Part shown: one piece after another, positions 26,078-34,409 of the stretch
How positions within the stretch are numbered: position 1 is the first letter of the stretch
How the letters are laid out: each line of letters starts with the position of its first letter
NCBI RefSeq assembly: GCF_000719865.1
Contig: NZ_JOID01000005.1
Coordinates: 180,814 to 244,813, forward strand
Reading direction: 5' to 3'
DNA: 64,000 nt
Origin: Streptomyces albus subsp. albus
GTDB taxonomy: Bacteria > Actinomycetota > Actinomycetes > Streptomycetales > Streptomycetaceae
Translations under genes and position numbers: made by a program
Notes under the pieces: generated by a model
Told to the model about the DNA's origin: nothing
Database searches by the model: none
The model's input: the letters and a program-made list of their open reading frames with translations, nothing else

Positions 26078-27859
26078 ATGGCGGTTTCCGTAACCCTCCC
26101 GGCGCTCGGCGAGAGCGTGACCGAGGGCACCGTCACCCGATGGCTGAAGGCCGAGGGTGAACGTGTCGAGGCCGACGAGCCGCTGCTCGAGGTCTCGACC
26201 GACAAGGTCGACACCGAGATCCCGGCCCCGGCGGCCGGTGTTCTCTCCTCCATCAAGGTGGCCGAGGACGAGACCGTCGAGGTCGGCGCCGAACTGGCCG
26301 TCATCGACGACGGTTCCGGCGCCCCGGCCGAGACCGCGGCCCCGGCCGCCGAGGCCGCCCCGGCGGCCGAGGCGCAGCCGGAGCCCGAGCCGGCCCCGGC
26401 TCCGCAGGCCGAGGCCCCGCAGCAGCAGGCCGCTCCGGCGCCGTCCGGCGGGGCCGCCGAGGGCACCCCGGTCACGCTGCCCGCCCTGGGCGAGTCCGTG
26501 ACCGAGGGCACCGTCACCCGGTGGCTGAAGGAGGTCGGCGAGTCGGTCGAGGCCGACGAGCCGCTGCTGGAGGTCTCCACGGACAAGGTCGACACCGAGA
26601 TCCCGTCGCCCGCCGCCGGCACCCTGCTGGAGATCCTGGTCGGCGAGGACGAGACCGCTGAGGTCGGCGCCAAGCTGGCCGTCATCGGTGCGGCCGGCCA
26701 GGCCCCGGCCGCCGCCCCCGCCCCGGCCCCCGCGCCGGCGCAGGAGGCCCCGAAGCAGGAGGCCCCCGCTCCCGCCCCGGCCCCGGCTCCCGAGCCCGCG
26801 CCGGAGCCCGCCCCGGCTCCGCAGGCCCCGCAGGCCCCCGCCCCGCAGCGCGCCGAGGCCCCGGCTCCGGAACCGCAGCCGGCCGCCCCCGCGCCGGCCC
26901 CGGCCCCCGCGCCGGCTCCGCAGGCCGCCGCCCCGGCCGGCGGTGAGGGCGCGTACGTCACCCCGCTGGTGCGCAAGCTCGCCGCCGAGCACGGTGTGGA
27001 CCTGTCCTCGGTCAAGGGCACCGGTGTCGGTGGCCGGATCCGCAAGCAGGACGTCATCGCCGCCGCCGAGGCCGCCAAGGCCGCGGCTCCGGCCGCCGCC
27101 GCGCCGGCCCCGAAGGCCGCCGCCCCGGTGGAGCCGTCGCCGCTGCGCGGCCAGACGGTGAAGATGAGCCGGATCCGCAAGGCCACGGCCAAGCACATGA
27201 CCGAGTCCCTGAAGGTCTCGGCGCAGCTGACGACCGTGATCGAGGCGGACGTCACCCGCGTCATGCGGCTCCGGGCGCGGGCCAAGGAGCAGTTCCTGGC
27301 GCGCGAGGGCGTCAAGCTCTCCCCGATGCCGTTCTTCGTGAAGGCCGTCACCGAGGCGCTGAAGGTCCACCCGGCCGTCAACGCCAGGATCAACGACGAC
27401 GAGACCATCACCTACCACGACACCGAGAACATCGGCATCGCGGTGGACACGGAGAAGGGCCTCTTCGTCCCGGTCATCGACAACGCGGGTGACCTGAACC
27501 TGGCCGGCATCGCCAAGAAGACCGCCGACCTGGCCCACCGCACCCGCAACGGCGGCCTCAAGCCGGACGAGCTGTCGGGCGGCACCTTCACGGTGACCAA
27601 CACCGGCTCGCGCGGCGCGCTGTTCGACACCCCGATCCTCAACCAGCCGCAGGTCGGGATGCTGGCCATCGGGGCGACGGTCCGGCGCCCGGTCGTGGTG
27701 GACACCCCGGAGGGCGAGTCCATCGCCATCCGCGACATGGTCTACCTCGCCCTGACGTACGACCACCGGCTGGTGGACGGTGCCGACGCGGCCCGCTTCC
27801 TGGGGACCCTCAAGACCCGCCTGGAAGAAGGCGCGTTCGAGAGCGACCTCGGCCTGTAA
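26078..27859 (+). CDS. sucB: 2-oxoglutarate dehydrogenase E2, dihydrolipoamide succinyltransferase
   Basis: A 593-residue E2 with two lipoyl domains (about 1-75 and 135-210), each with the lipoylation motif [14 protein letters not shown]. Long Pro/Ala linkers separate them from the E3-binding domain (about 290-330, [16 protein letters not shown]...) and the catalytic acyltransferase domain (about 360-593) with [13 protein letters not shown] and the active-site [14 protein letters not shown]2 forms the core that carries acyl groups from E1 to CoA. Succinyl or acetyl specificity is assigned by context, not by a diagnostic residue. AGGAG at 26062-26066 serves the ATG. Co-transcribed with lpd. 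Confidence 0.93.
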   Translation: MAVSVTLPALGESVTEGTVTRWLKAEGERVEADEPLLEVSTDKVDTEIPAPAAGVLSSIKVAEDETVEVGAELAVIDDGSGAPAETAAPAAEAAPAAEAQPEPEPAPAPQAEAPQQQAAPAPSGGAAEGTPVTLPALGESVTEGTVTRWLKEVGESVEADEPLLEVSTDKVDTEIPSPAAGTLLEILVGEDETAEVGAKLAVIGAAGQAPAAAPAPAPAPAQEAPKQEAPAPAPAPAPEPAPEPAPAPQAPQAPAPQRAEAPAPEPQPAAPAPAPAPAPAPQAAAPAGGEGAYVTPLVRKLAAEHGVDLSSVKGTGVGGRIRKQDVIAAAEAAKAAAPAAAAPAPKAAAPVEPSPLRGQTVKMSRIRKATAKHMTESLKVSAQLTTVIEADVTRVMRLRARAKEQFLAREGVKLSPMPFFVKAVTEALKVHPAVNARINDDETITYHDTENIGIAVDTEKGLFVPVIDNAGDLNLAGIAKKTADLAHRTRNGGLKPDELSGGTFTVTNTGSRGALFDTPILNQPQVGMLAIGATVRRPVVVDTPEGESIAIRDMVYLALTYDHRLVDGADAARFLGTLKTRLEEGAFESDLGL

Positions 27860-27885
27860 GGGCTCAGCGGCCCTCCGGCCGCCGC

Positions 27886-27933
27886 TACGACGGCGCCCCC
27901 GTCCCGGTCCGCCCGGGCGGGGGCGCCGTCGTA
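27886..27933 (+). terminator. lpd-sucB operon terminator
   Basis: TACGACGGCGCCCCCG (27886-27901) pairs perfectly with CGGGGGCGCCGTCGTA (27918-27933); the loop can form a smaller CCCGG/CCGGG stem. It lies 26 bases after the sucB stop. Confidence 0.85.
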
Positions 27934-28014
27934 CCCGGGCGCGGGGCCGCCGTCGCGGCGCGGACGGCGCGGGCCCCCGTGACCGGCCGCGAGCCCCCCG
28001 GCATGATGGCGCCC

Positions 28015-29334
28015 ATGCGTGCCGCCCGGTTGATCCGCATGGTGCTGCTCCTCCAGTCCCGGCCGTCGATGACGGGGGCCGAACTGGCGCGGGAGCTGGA
28101 GGTGTCCGAACGGACTGTCGGCCGGGACGTGCTGGCGCTCTCGGAGGCCGGGGTCCCCGTCTACGCGGCGCGGGGCCGGGTCGGCGGCTACCGGCTCATC
28201 GGCGGCTACCGCACCCGGCTGACCGGCCTCGGCCGCGGCGAGGCGGAGACGCTGTTCCTCTCCGGGGTGCCCTCCGCGCTCCGTGACATGGGCCTGGCGG
28301 ACACCGCCTCGGCGGCCCGGCTGAAGGTGGCCGCCGCCCTGCTGCCCGACCTGAGCGACGCCCCCGCGAGCGCGGCGCAGCGCTTCCATCTGGACGCGCC
28401 GGGCTGGTGGCAGGAGCCCGCCACCCCGGACGCGCTCCCGCTGATCGCGGAGGCGGTGTGGGGCGACCGGCTGCTGACGGCCCGCTACCGGCGCCGGGCG
28501 GAGGCCGGCGGCACCGAGGTGGAACGCACCCTGGAGCCGTACGGGCTCGTCCTCAAGGCGGGCGTCTGGTACCTGGCGGCCCGGCCGGCGGCCGGGGGCC
28601 GCTCCCTGCCGCCGAGGGCGGTCCCGGCGCCCCGCCCCGGGCTGCCCGGGGCCCCGGGCGCGGAGACCGGCGGCGGGGCCGCGGGGGCCGGCGCGAGAGC
28701 GGTCGGGGGCCGCGGCAGCGAGCCGGACCGCACGCCGGGCGGGAGCCCGGGCGTACCGGATGACGAGACTCCGGGTGCGGGCACCGGTGACGGGAGCGGT
28801 GCGGAACCCGGCCCGGGCCCCGGCCCCGGTCCCGGTGGCAAGGGGGCCCCGACGTCCGGCGAGAAGCCCCGCGCGGAAGCGCATACGAAGCCGGGGGCGG
28901 AGCCGGACCCGGGTGCGGCGGCCGGAGACCGGGCGTACCGGGTCTACCGCGTGGAGCGCTTCGGCTCCGTCACCGTCTCGGAGGAACGGTTCGTCCGGGA
29001 CGAGGAGTTCGACCTGCCGGGCTTCTGGCGGGAGCGGGCCGCCGAATTCGCCCGGGCGATCCTGCGCGACACGGTCGTCCTGCGGCTCTCCGCGGCCGGG
29101 GCGCGGAAGCTGCCCCACGTCACGGACCGGGCCGCGGCGCGGGAGGCCCTCGCCGCGGCCGGGCAGCCCGACGGGCAGGGCCGGATCACCGTCACCCTGC
29201 CCGTGGAGTCGCTCGACGTCGCCCACGACCAACTGCTCGCCCTGGGCCCGGAGGCGGAACTGCTGGAGCCGCCGGAGCTGCGCGCCCGCTTCGCGGAGGC
29301 GGCGGCCGCCGCGGCGGCGCTGTACGGACGGTAG
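28015..29334 (+). CDS. WYL-domain transcriptional regulator with large internal insertion
   Basis: A 439-residue DeoR-like regulator. Residues 1-60 are an HTH_11 winged helix (RLIRMVLLLQ...ELARELEVSERTVGRDVLAL). The WYL ligand-binding domain begins near residue 135 (EAVWGDRLLTARYRR, GVWYLAAR). It is split by about 110 residues of Gly/Pro/Glu low complexity (about 200-310), then resumes with YRVYRVERFGSVTV and a C-terminal WCX region. The ATG at 28015 (MRAARLIRM) is preferred over the ATGs at 28003 and 28006. Such regulators often sense small molecules or nucleic acid; the target is unknown. Confidence 0.87.
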   Translation: MRAARLIRMVLLLQSRPSMTGAELARELEVSERTVGRDVLALSEAGVPVYAARGRVGGYRLIGGYRTRLTGLGRGEAETLFLSGVPSALRDMGLADTASAARLKVAAALLPDLSDAPASAAQRFHLDAPGWWQEPATPDALPLIAEAVWGDRLLTARYRRRAEAGGTEVERTLEPYGLVLKAGVWYLAARPAAGGRSLPPRAVPAPRPGLPGAPGAETGGGAAGAGARAVGGRGSEPDRTPGGSPGVPDDETPGAGTGDGSGAEPGPGPGPGPGGKGAPTSGEKPRAEAHTKPGAEPDPGAAAGDRAYRVYRVERFGSVTVSEERFVRDEEFDLPGFWRERAAEFARAILRDTVVLRLSAAGARKLPHVTDRAAAREALAAAGQPDGQGRITVTLPVESLDVAHDQLLALGPEAELLEPPELRARFAEAAAAAAALYGR

Positions 29335-29391
29335 CCGGGGGCCGGCCCCGGGCTGGGGGCATCGGACCCCGGCCGCAGCCGCAGCCGCCGC

Positions 29392-30309
29392 TCAGCGGTA
29401 CTCAGCGTCGTCCGCCTTCCGGCCGCCCTTCGTCACCTCCTCGATGTACCGCCAGGCGTCCGGCCGGGTGCCGTCGGCGTCCGTGAAGCCGTAGACCCGG
29501 GAGAGCTGCCCGCTGGAGAGCGACTGCCCGTTCCAGCGCGCCATCTCCGGGTCGGCGGCCAGCGCGGCGACGGCCCGGCCGACGAACACGGGGGACTCCG
29601 AGATGGCGAAAGCCGGTTCCTTCGCCACCCCGTCCCGCCAGTTCTCCTCCGTCACCCCGAAGTGGTCGAGCATCTGCTCGGAGCGGAGGAAGCCGGGCGT
29701 GACGGCGACCGCCGTGCAGCCGTACTCCTCCAGCTCCGTGCCGAGGCCGAGGGCCATCCGCAGGGGCGCGTACTTGGTGAGGTCGTAGTAGAGGCTCTCG
29801 CGGTAGTCCTTGTTGGTCTCGGCGGTGCCGTCGGTGATCTCCACCAGCAGCCCGCCGGGGCGGCGGATCAGCAGCGGCAGCGCGTAGTGGCTGGTGACGA
29901 GGTGGCTCTCGACGCCCAGCCGCAGCATGCGCAGACCGCGGTCCAGCCCGATCTCCCACATCTTCTTCCCGAAGTCGATCAGGTGCTCGCCGCCCCAGAT
30001 GTCGTTGACGAGGACGTCCAGCCGCCCCTGCTCCCGGTCGACGCGCTCGGTCAGCGCGCGGACCTGCTCCCGCTCCAAGTGGTCGGTGGGTACCGCGACG
30101 CCCCGGCCGCCCGCGGCGGTCACGAGTTCGGCGGTCTCCTCGATGGTCTCCGGGCGGCCCACCTCGCTGCGCCGCTCCCGCGTGGTGCGGCCGGTCACAT
30201 AGACCGTCGCGCCCTCGGCCCCCAGTTGTACGGCGATGGCGCGTCCCGCGCCGCGGGTGGCTCCCGCGACGAGCGCCACCCGGCCCGCCAGTCTGCCCTG
30301 TTCGTTCAC
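29392..30309 (-). CDS. Short-chain dehydrogenase/reductase
   Basis: A 305-residue classical SDR: NAD(P)-binding GATRGAGRAIAVQLG near residue 18, a modified NNAG area (LVNDIWGGEHLID), catalytic Ser/Thr in VEITDGT and the Tyr-Lys pair in YYDLTKYAPLRM. The IWGGEH insertion and the C-terminal WNGQSLSSGQLSRVYGF segment are characteristic of an SDR subfamily often annotated only as 'oxidoreductase'. Substrate unknown. The GTG at 30309 follows AGAGGA. Inverted repeats lie 20-57 bases upstream of the start. Confidence 0.88.
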   Translation of the reverse strand: MNEQGRLAGRVALVAGATRGAGRAIAVQLGAEGATVYVTGRTTRERRSEVGRPETIEETAELVTAAGGRGVAVPTDHLEREQVRALTERVDREQGRLDVLVNDIWGGEHLIDFGKKMWEIGLDRGLRMLRLGVESHLVTSHYALPLLIRRPGGLLVEITDGTAETNKDYRESLYYDLTKYAPLRMALGLGTELEEYGCTAVAVTPGFLRSEQMLDHFGVTEENWRDGVAKEPAFAISESPVFVGRAVAALAADPEMARWNGQSLSSGQLSRVYGFTDADGTRPDAWRYIEEVTKGGRKADDAEYR

Positions 30310-30328
30310 CTGTGCCGGTCCTCTCGCT

Positions 30329-30366
30329 GTCCGTACCGTCCGCACGGGTTCCGTCTCCGTACGGAC
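30329..30366. promoter_or_regulatory. Inverted repeat upstream of the SDR gene
   Basis: GTCCGTAC (30329-30336) and GTACGGAC (30359-30366) are perfect inverted copies separated by 22 bases, just upstream of the leftward SDR gene; CCGTCCG/CGGACGG copies are nested in and around them. It may be an operator or an RNA stem in the leader. Confidence 0.45.
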
Positions 30367-30575
30367 GGCACGACCCTGACAGGCAATGCGGACATCTCCT
30401 GTCGTCTTTTCCCGGGCGGCCGCGCCGTGTCCTGCTCCGGGCGCCCCGGGCCCCCCGAACGGCCCGGCCGTGCCTGCCCCGATTACCGGCTGATCCGCCC
30501 GGCCTGTAACGACACGGCCGCATCCGGCATGCTGCGCGTGCGCGGCGGGTGGCCAGGGCCGATGCTGGTCCGGTG

Positions 30576-31100
30576 ATGGACGAGACGGAGTTCTGGGCGA
30601 TCGTCGACAGCTCCCGCGAGGCCGCCGGCGGGGACCCGGTGGAGCAGGCGGACGCACTGGTGGAACGGCTGGTGCTGCTGGACCCGGAATCGGTGGTGGA
30701 CTTCGCCCGGCACTTCGAGTCCCGGCTGGCCCGCGCATACCACTGGGATCTGTGGGCCGCCGCCTGGCTGCTGCTGGGCGACACCGGCGAGGAGGCGTTC
30801 GACGGCTTCCGCTGCTGGCTGATCGGCCAGGGGCGGCAGGTGTTCGAGGGCGCGCTGCACGATCCGGACGCTCTGGCGGAGCTGCTGGACGACTTCGACG
30901 CCGAGCTCGACGGGGACGGGGAGGAGCTCGGCTACGCGCCCTACGAGGCGTACGAGCAGCTCACCGCGGTCGAGCTGCCGGACCTCGGGCTGCCCGAACA
31001 GCCGGCCGAGCCCGAGGGCACCCCCATCGACTTCCGGGACCCCGCGGCGCCGGCGGAGCGCTTGCCGGCCCTCACCGAGCGGTTCCCGCCCGGAGGGTGA
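30576..31100 (+). CDS. DUF4240 domain protein
   Basis: A 174-residue acidic protein with the DUF4240 pattern: MDETEFWAIVDSSRE at the N-terminus and FRCWLIGQGRQVFEGALHDPDALAE near residue 70. Some proteins with this domain accompany WGR-type or nuclease proteins, but the function is unknown. ATG at 30576 chosen; an adjacent GTG one codon earlier is possible. Divergent from the SDR gene. The stop codon lies inside a GGGTGA repeat. Confidence 0.8.
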   Translation: MDETEFWAIVDSSREAAGGDPVEQADALVERLVLLDPESVVDFARHFESRLARAYHWDLWAAAWLLLGDTGEEAFDGFRCWLIGQGRQVFEGALHDPDALAELLDDFDAELDGDGEELGYAPYEAYEQLTAVELPDLGLPEQPAEPEGTPIDFRDPAAPAERLPALTERFPPGG

Positions 31101-31120
31101 GGGTGAGGGTGAGGGTGAGG
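31093..31120 (+). repeat. GGGTGA hexamer repeat
   Basis: Four tandem GAGGGT units overlap the end of the DUF4240 gene, with two further near copies up to 31135. The runs of three or more G could form a G-quadruplex on the coding strand. Confidence 0.8.
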
Positions 31121-31198
31121 GGGTCAGGGTGAGGGCGACGGCCCGGCGGCCGGCCGCCCCGCGCCGCGCTCAGCCGCCCCGGCCGTCCCGCGCCGCTC

Positions 31199-31726
31199 TC
31201 AGCCGTCCTCCGGCCGCAGTGAGCGCCCCATCAGGACGTCGTCGGCGTACTCCCCGCCCAGCAGGAACTCGCCCGGCAGCACGCCCTCCACGGCGAACCC
31301 CGCTGACGCGTACAGCCGCCGGGCCGGTGTGTTGTGGCCCAGCACCCGCAGCGTGATCCGGACCGCGCCCTGCCGCCGCGCCTCGTCGCAGGCCGCGTCG
31401 AGGAGCGTCCGGGCGACCCCCCGGCCGCGCGCCCAGGTGTCGACGGCCAGGCCCTGGATCTGCCGGACGTGGGCGTTGGACGGCAGCCGGGTCGGCGGCA
31501 CCAGCCGGATGTAGCCGGCGATCCGCGCCTGGATCTCGGCGACGAGCAGGTCCTCCGGCGGATGGGCCGCGTCGAAGAAGGGTGCGCCCCGAGCGGGAGG
31601 TTCCGGCTGTACGGAGTGCAGCCGCGACCAGACGCGGCGGTCGAGGTCGCCGAGCGCCGCGCCGTCGACGGGAACGGCGGGGCGGACGGTCACCGGGTGA
31701 ACCGGACGTATGAGCGGTTCGGACAT
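31199..31726 (-). CDS. GNAT-family N-acetyltransferase
   Basis: A 175-residue acetyltransferase. The acetyl-CoA pyrophosphate-binding motif A is visible as VRQIQGLAVDTWARGRGVARTLLD (with RGRGVA) and motif B as NTPARRLYASAGFAVEGVLPGEF. Substrate unknown; the family includes antibiotic, polyamine and ribosomal-protein acetylases. ATG at 31726 (MSEPLIRPV) chosen; codons upstream have no homology look. Divergent from the SDR-like gene at 31793, only 66 bases away, so the promoters are very close. Confidence 0.88.
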   Translation of the reverse strand: MSEPLIRPVHPVTVRPAVPVDGAALGDLDRRVWSRLHSVQPEPPARGAPFFDAAHPPEDLLVAEIQARIAGYIRLVPPTRLPSNAHVRQIQGLAVDTWARGRGVARTLLDAACDEARRQGAVRITLRVLGHNTPARRLYASAGFAVEGVLPGEFLLGGEYADDVLMGRSLRPEDG

Positions 31727-31792
31727 GGACGTCACTGTGCCACCGCCGCCCAATACCCGTCACCACCCTTGTTGCGGGGGCAGGATGGGCCC

Positions 31793-32686
31793 ATGCGTAT
31801 CGCGATCACCGGCGCGTCCGGTCTCATCGGTTCGGCCCTGCTCCGCTCCCTGCGCGCCGAGGGAGGGCACGAGACCGTACGGCTGGTGCGCCGGCCTCCC
31901 CGGGCGCCGGACGAGGCGCGGTGGGACCCGGAAGGGGGCTCCGTGGACGCCGGCGCGTTCAGCGGCTGCGACGCCGTGGTGCACCTCGCGGGCGCGGGAG
32001 TCGCCGGGCACCGGTGGACGGAGGGCTACAAGAAGACGATCCGGGACAGCCGCGTGCTCGGCACCGCCACGATCGCCCGCGCCCTGGCCGCGCTGGACAC
32101 CCCGCCGCCCGTCCTCGTCTGCGGCACCGCCATCGGCTACTACGGCGACACGGGCGACCGCGTGACCGACGAGAGCGCGCCGCCCGGTGAGGGCTTCCTG
32201 GCGGACGTCTGCCAGGAGTGGGAGGCCGCGGCGGCGCCCGCCGAGGAGGCCGGCGTCCGGACGGCGTTCGCCCGGACCGGACTGGTGGTGGCACGCGAGG
32301 GCGGCGCCTGGGGGCGGCTGTTCCCGCTCTTCAGAGCCGGCCTCGGCGGGCGCCTCGGCAGCGGCCGGCAGTACTGGAGCTTCATCGCCCTGGACGACCA
32401 CATCGCCGCGCTGCGGCACATCATCGGCACCGGCTCGCTCTCCGGTCCCGTCAACCTCACCGCGCCCGAGCCCGTCACCAACCGGGAGGTGACGGCCGCG
32501 ATGGGCCGGGTGCTGCGGCGGCCGACGCTCGCCACCGCCCCCGCGCCCGCCCTGCGCCTGGCCCTGGGCGAGTTCGCCGAGGACGTGCTGAGCAGCCAGC
32601 GCGTGGTGCCGCGCAGACTGCTCGGCTCCGGCTTCACCTTCGCCCACCCGACCGTGGAGGGCGCGATCCGGGCCGCGCTGCGCTGA
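31793..32686 (+). CDS. TIGR01777-family NAD-dependent epimerase/dehydratase-like protein
   Basis: A 297-residue extended-SDR protein of the YfcH/SulA-like (TIGR01777) group: ITGASGLIGSALLRSL at the N-terminus, AVVHLAGAGVAGHRWTEGYKK near residue 65, the YYGDTGDRVTDES segment, and C-terminal DUF1731 (SSQRVVPRRLLGSGFTFAHPTVEGAI). The biochemical role of the family is not well defined. The ATG follows a GGAGG-poor but acceptable leader (CAGGATGGGCCC). Confidence 0.9.
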   Translation: MRIAITGASGLIGSALLRSLRAEGGHETVRLVRRPPRAPDEARWDPEGGSVDAGAFSGCDAVVHLAGAGVAGHRWTEGYKKTIRDSRVLGTATIARALAALDTPPPVLVCGTAIGYYGDTGDRVTDESAPPGEGFLADVCQEWEAAAAPAEEAGVRTAFARTGLVVAREGGAWGRLFPLFRAGLGGRLGSGRQYWSFIALDDHIAALRHIIGTGSLSGPVNLTAPEPVTNREVTAAMGRVLRRPTLATAPAPALRLALGEFAEDVLSSQRVVPRRLLGSGFTFAHPTVEGAIRAALR

Positions 32687-32879
32687 GCACCCACCGGCGC
32701 TCTTCCCCCAACACCCGTGCACCTGTGCCCGGTTGGTGCGCGACTGCGCCGGACGGCGATCGTTCCTAGGCTCGGGTCGAAGGGGAAGCCGGGTATTGCC
32801 GTCGCCGGTTGAGGGCATGAGGTCTCCAGCGACCGCAGGTGACCCGGTGAGGGGACACAGCCGACCTCGGGGAGGGCAC

Positions 32880-34316
32880 GTGCTCAGCACCGCACATCAG
32901 AGCGCACAGCAGAGCACCGCGCGGCAGGACACCGCACAGCGGAGCAGCGCGCGGAACGGCAGTGGACACGGCGGCGCGGACCGGACGGACGTCGTCGTGG
33001 TCGGCGCCGGACTGGCGGGGCTCACGGCGGCGGCCCGGCTCAGCCGCGCGGGCCTGGAGGTGACGGTCCTGGAGGCGTCGCCCCGGATCGGCGGCCGGAT
33101 GGCCACCGAGGAGACCGGCGGCTTCCGGCTCGACCGCCCGGGGCGGCTGCTGGATTCCTCGCTGCCCGCGCTGGCGTGCGCCCCCGAACTGACGGATCTC
33201 GTCCTGCGTCCGCTCTCCCCCGGTCTGCTGGTGCGCAGCGGGGGCCGCGTCCACCGGTACGCCGAGCCCCGGATCGCGCGGGGCACCCGAGCCGCGGCCC
33301 GTGCCCTGGCCGGTGCCGCACGCGCCCCGCGCGCCCTCCGTGCGCCCCGCGCGCCACGGACCGCCCGCGCGAACGCCCTTGACCAGGCCCGGCTCGCCGG
33401 TTACCTCAACCGGCTGGCCGGCACCTCCACCGAGCGGCTGCTGGCCCGGCCGGAGCTGCCCGCCGCCGCGTTTCCCGGCAGCCGCGGTCTGCCGCCCCGC
33501 ACCGTCGACGGCTACCTCCGTCCGCTGCTCACCGCGCTTCTCAACGACCCGGAGCTGACCACCTCCGGCCGCTGCGCCGATCTCGCGCTGCGCGGCTACG
33601 CCCGGGGCCGGCTCGGCCTCGTCGAGGGCGGCACGGCCGCCCTGACCGGTCTCCTCGCCGCGGCCCTCCCGCCGGGCACCGTGCGGACGGGGGTGCGGGC
33701 CGTGTCCGCCGCCACCAGCTCCGTCACCACCGACACACAGGGCGAGATCGCCTGCCGCGCCGTCGTCGTGGCCACCGGCGCCCGTGCCGCCGCCGAGCTG
33801 CTGCCCGGGCTGCGGCTGCCCGGCTTCCATCCGGTGACCGTGCTGCACCACGCCGCCCCCGAGCCGCCGTGCCCGGAGCCGGTACTCCTGCTCGACGCCG
33901 ACCGGACCGGGCCCGTGGCGCACACCGTCGTGGTCAGCGCGGCGGACCCCCGGCGCAGCCCGGCGGGCCGTTCGCTCGTCACGTCCACGGTCCTCGGTGC
34001 GGCCGCCGGCGAATCGCCCGCGCTGCTCGACAAGAGCGCCCGCGCGCAGCTCGGCGAGCTCTACGGCACCCCGGCGGAGGACTGGGAGCTCGTCGCCGTC
34101 CGGCACGATCCGGAGGCCGTGCCCGCCATGCCCGCGCCGCACGACCACCAGCGGCCGGTCCGGCTGCTGCACGGGCTGTACGTGTGCGGCGACCACCGCG
34201 ACACGAGCACCGCCCAGGGCGCGTACGGCTCGGGATGCCGGGCCGCCGCGGCCGTGCTGCGCGACTTCGGCCTCCGCCCCGGCTCCACCGCCGAACCGGT
34301 GGCCTCCGCGGCGTAG
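32880..34316 (+). CDS. FAD-dependent oxidoreductase, amine oxidase/phytoene desaturase-like
   Basis: A 478-residue flavoprotein. After about 35 disordered residues comes the FAD motif VVVVGAGLAGLTAAARLSRAG and EASPRIGGRMATEE. The C-terminus has the second FAD contact YVCGDHRDTSTAQGAYGSGCRAA. The middle is Ala/Arg-rich (GAARAPRALRAPRAPR) and looks expanded. The GTG at 32880 is directly preceded by GGGGAGGG. The reaction is unknown; homologues are annotated as NAD(P)/FAD-dependent oxidoreductases. Confidence 0.88.
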   Translation: MLSTAHQSAQQSTARQDTAQRSSARNGSGHGGADRTDVVVVGAGLAGLTAAARLSRAGLEVTVLEASPRIGGRMATEETGGFRLDRPGRLLDSSLPALACAPELTDLVLRPLSPGLLVRSGGRVHRYAEPRIARGTRAAARALAGAARAPRALRAPRAPRTARANALDQARLAGYLNRLAGTSTERLLARPELPAAAFPGSRGLPPRTVDGYLRPLLTALLNDPELTTSGRCADLALRGYARGRLGLVEGGTAALTGLLAAALPPGTVRTGVRAVSAATSSVTTDTQGEIACRAVVVATGARAAAELLPGLRLPGFHPVTVLHHAAPEPPCPEPVLLLDADRTGPVAHTVVVSAADPRRSPAGRSLVTSTVLGAAAGESPALLDKSARAQLGELYGTPAEDWELVAVRHDPEAVPAMPAPHDHQRPVRLLHGLYVCGDHRDTSTAQGAYGSGCRAAAAVLRDFGLRPGSTAEPVASAA

Positions 34317-34409
34317 CCCTCCCGCCGGGAGGGTTCACCGGCTCGCGGCGCCCGGCGCCCCCTGCCCCGAGCTCTCCGGGCAGGGGGCGACCCATCCGCC
34401 GTGCCGGGC

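Noticed and set aside
24671..27766. A 1031-codon open frame on the - strand opposite lpd and sucB
   Set aside because: Antisense shadow of two certain genes; repetitive Gly/Leu/Arg composition.
31093..31135. Telomere-like repeat
   Set aside because: Streptomyces telomeres are palindromic, not GGGTGA repeats, and this lies in a core region.
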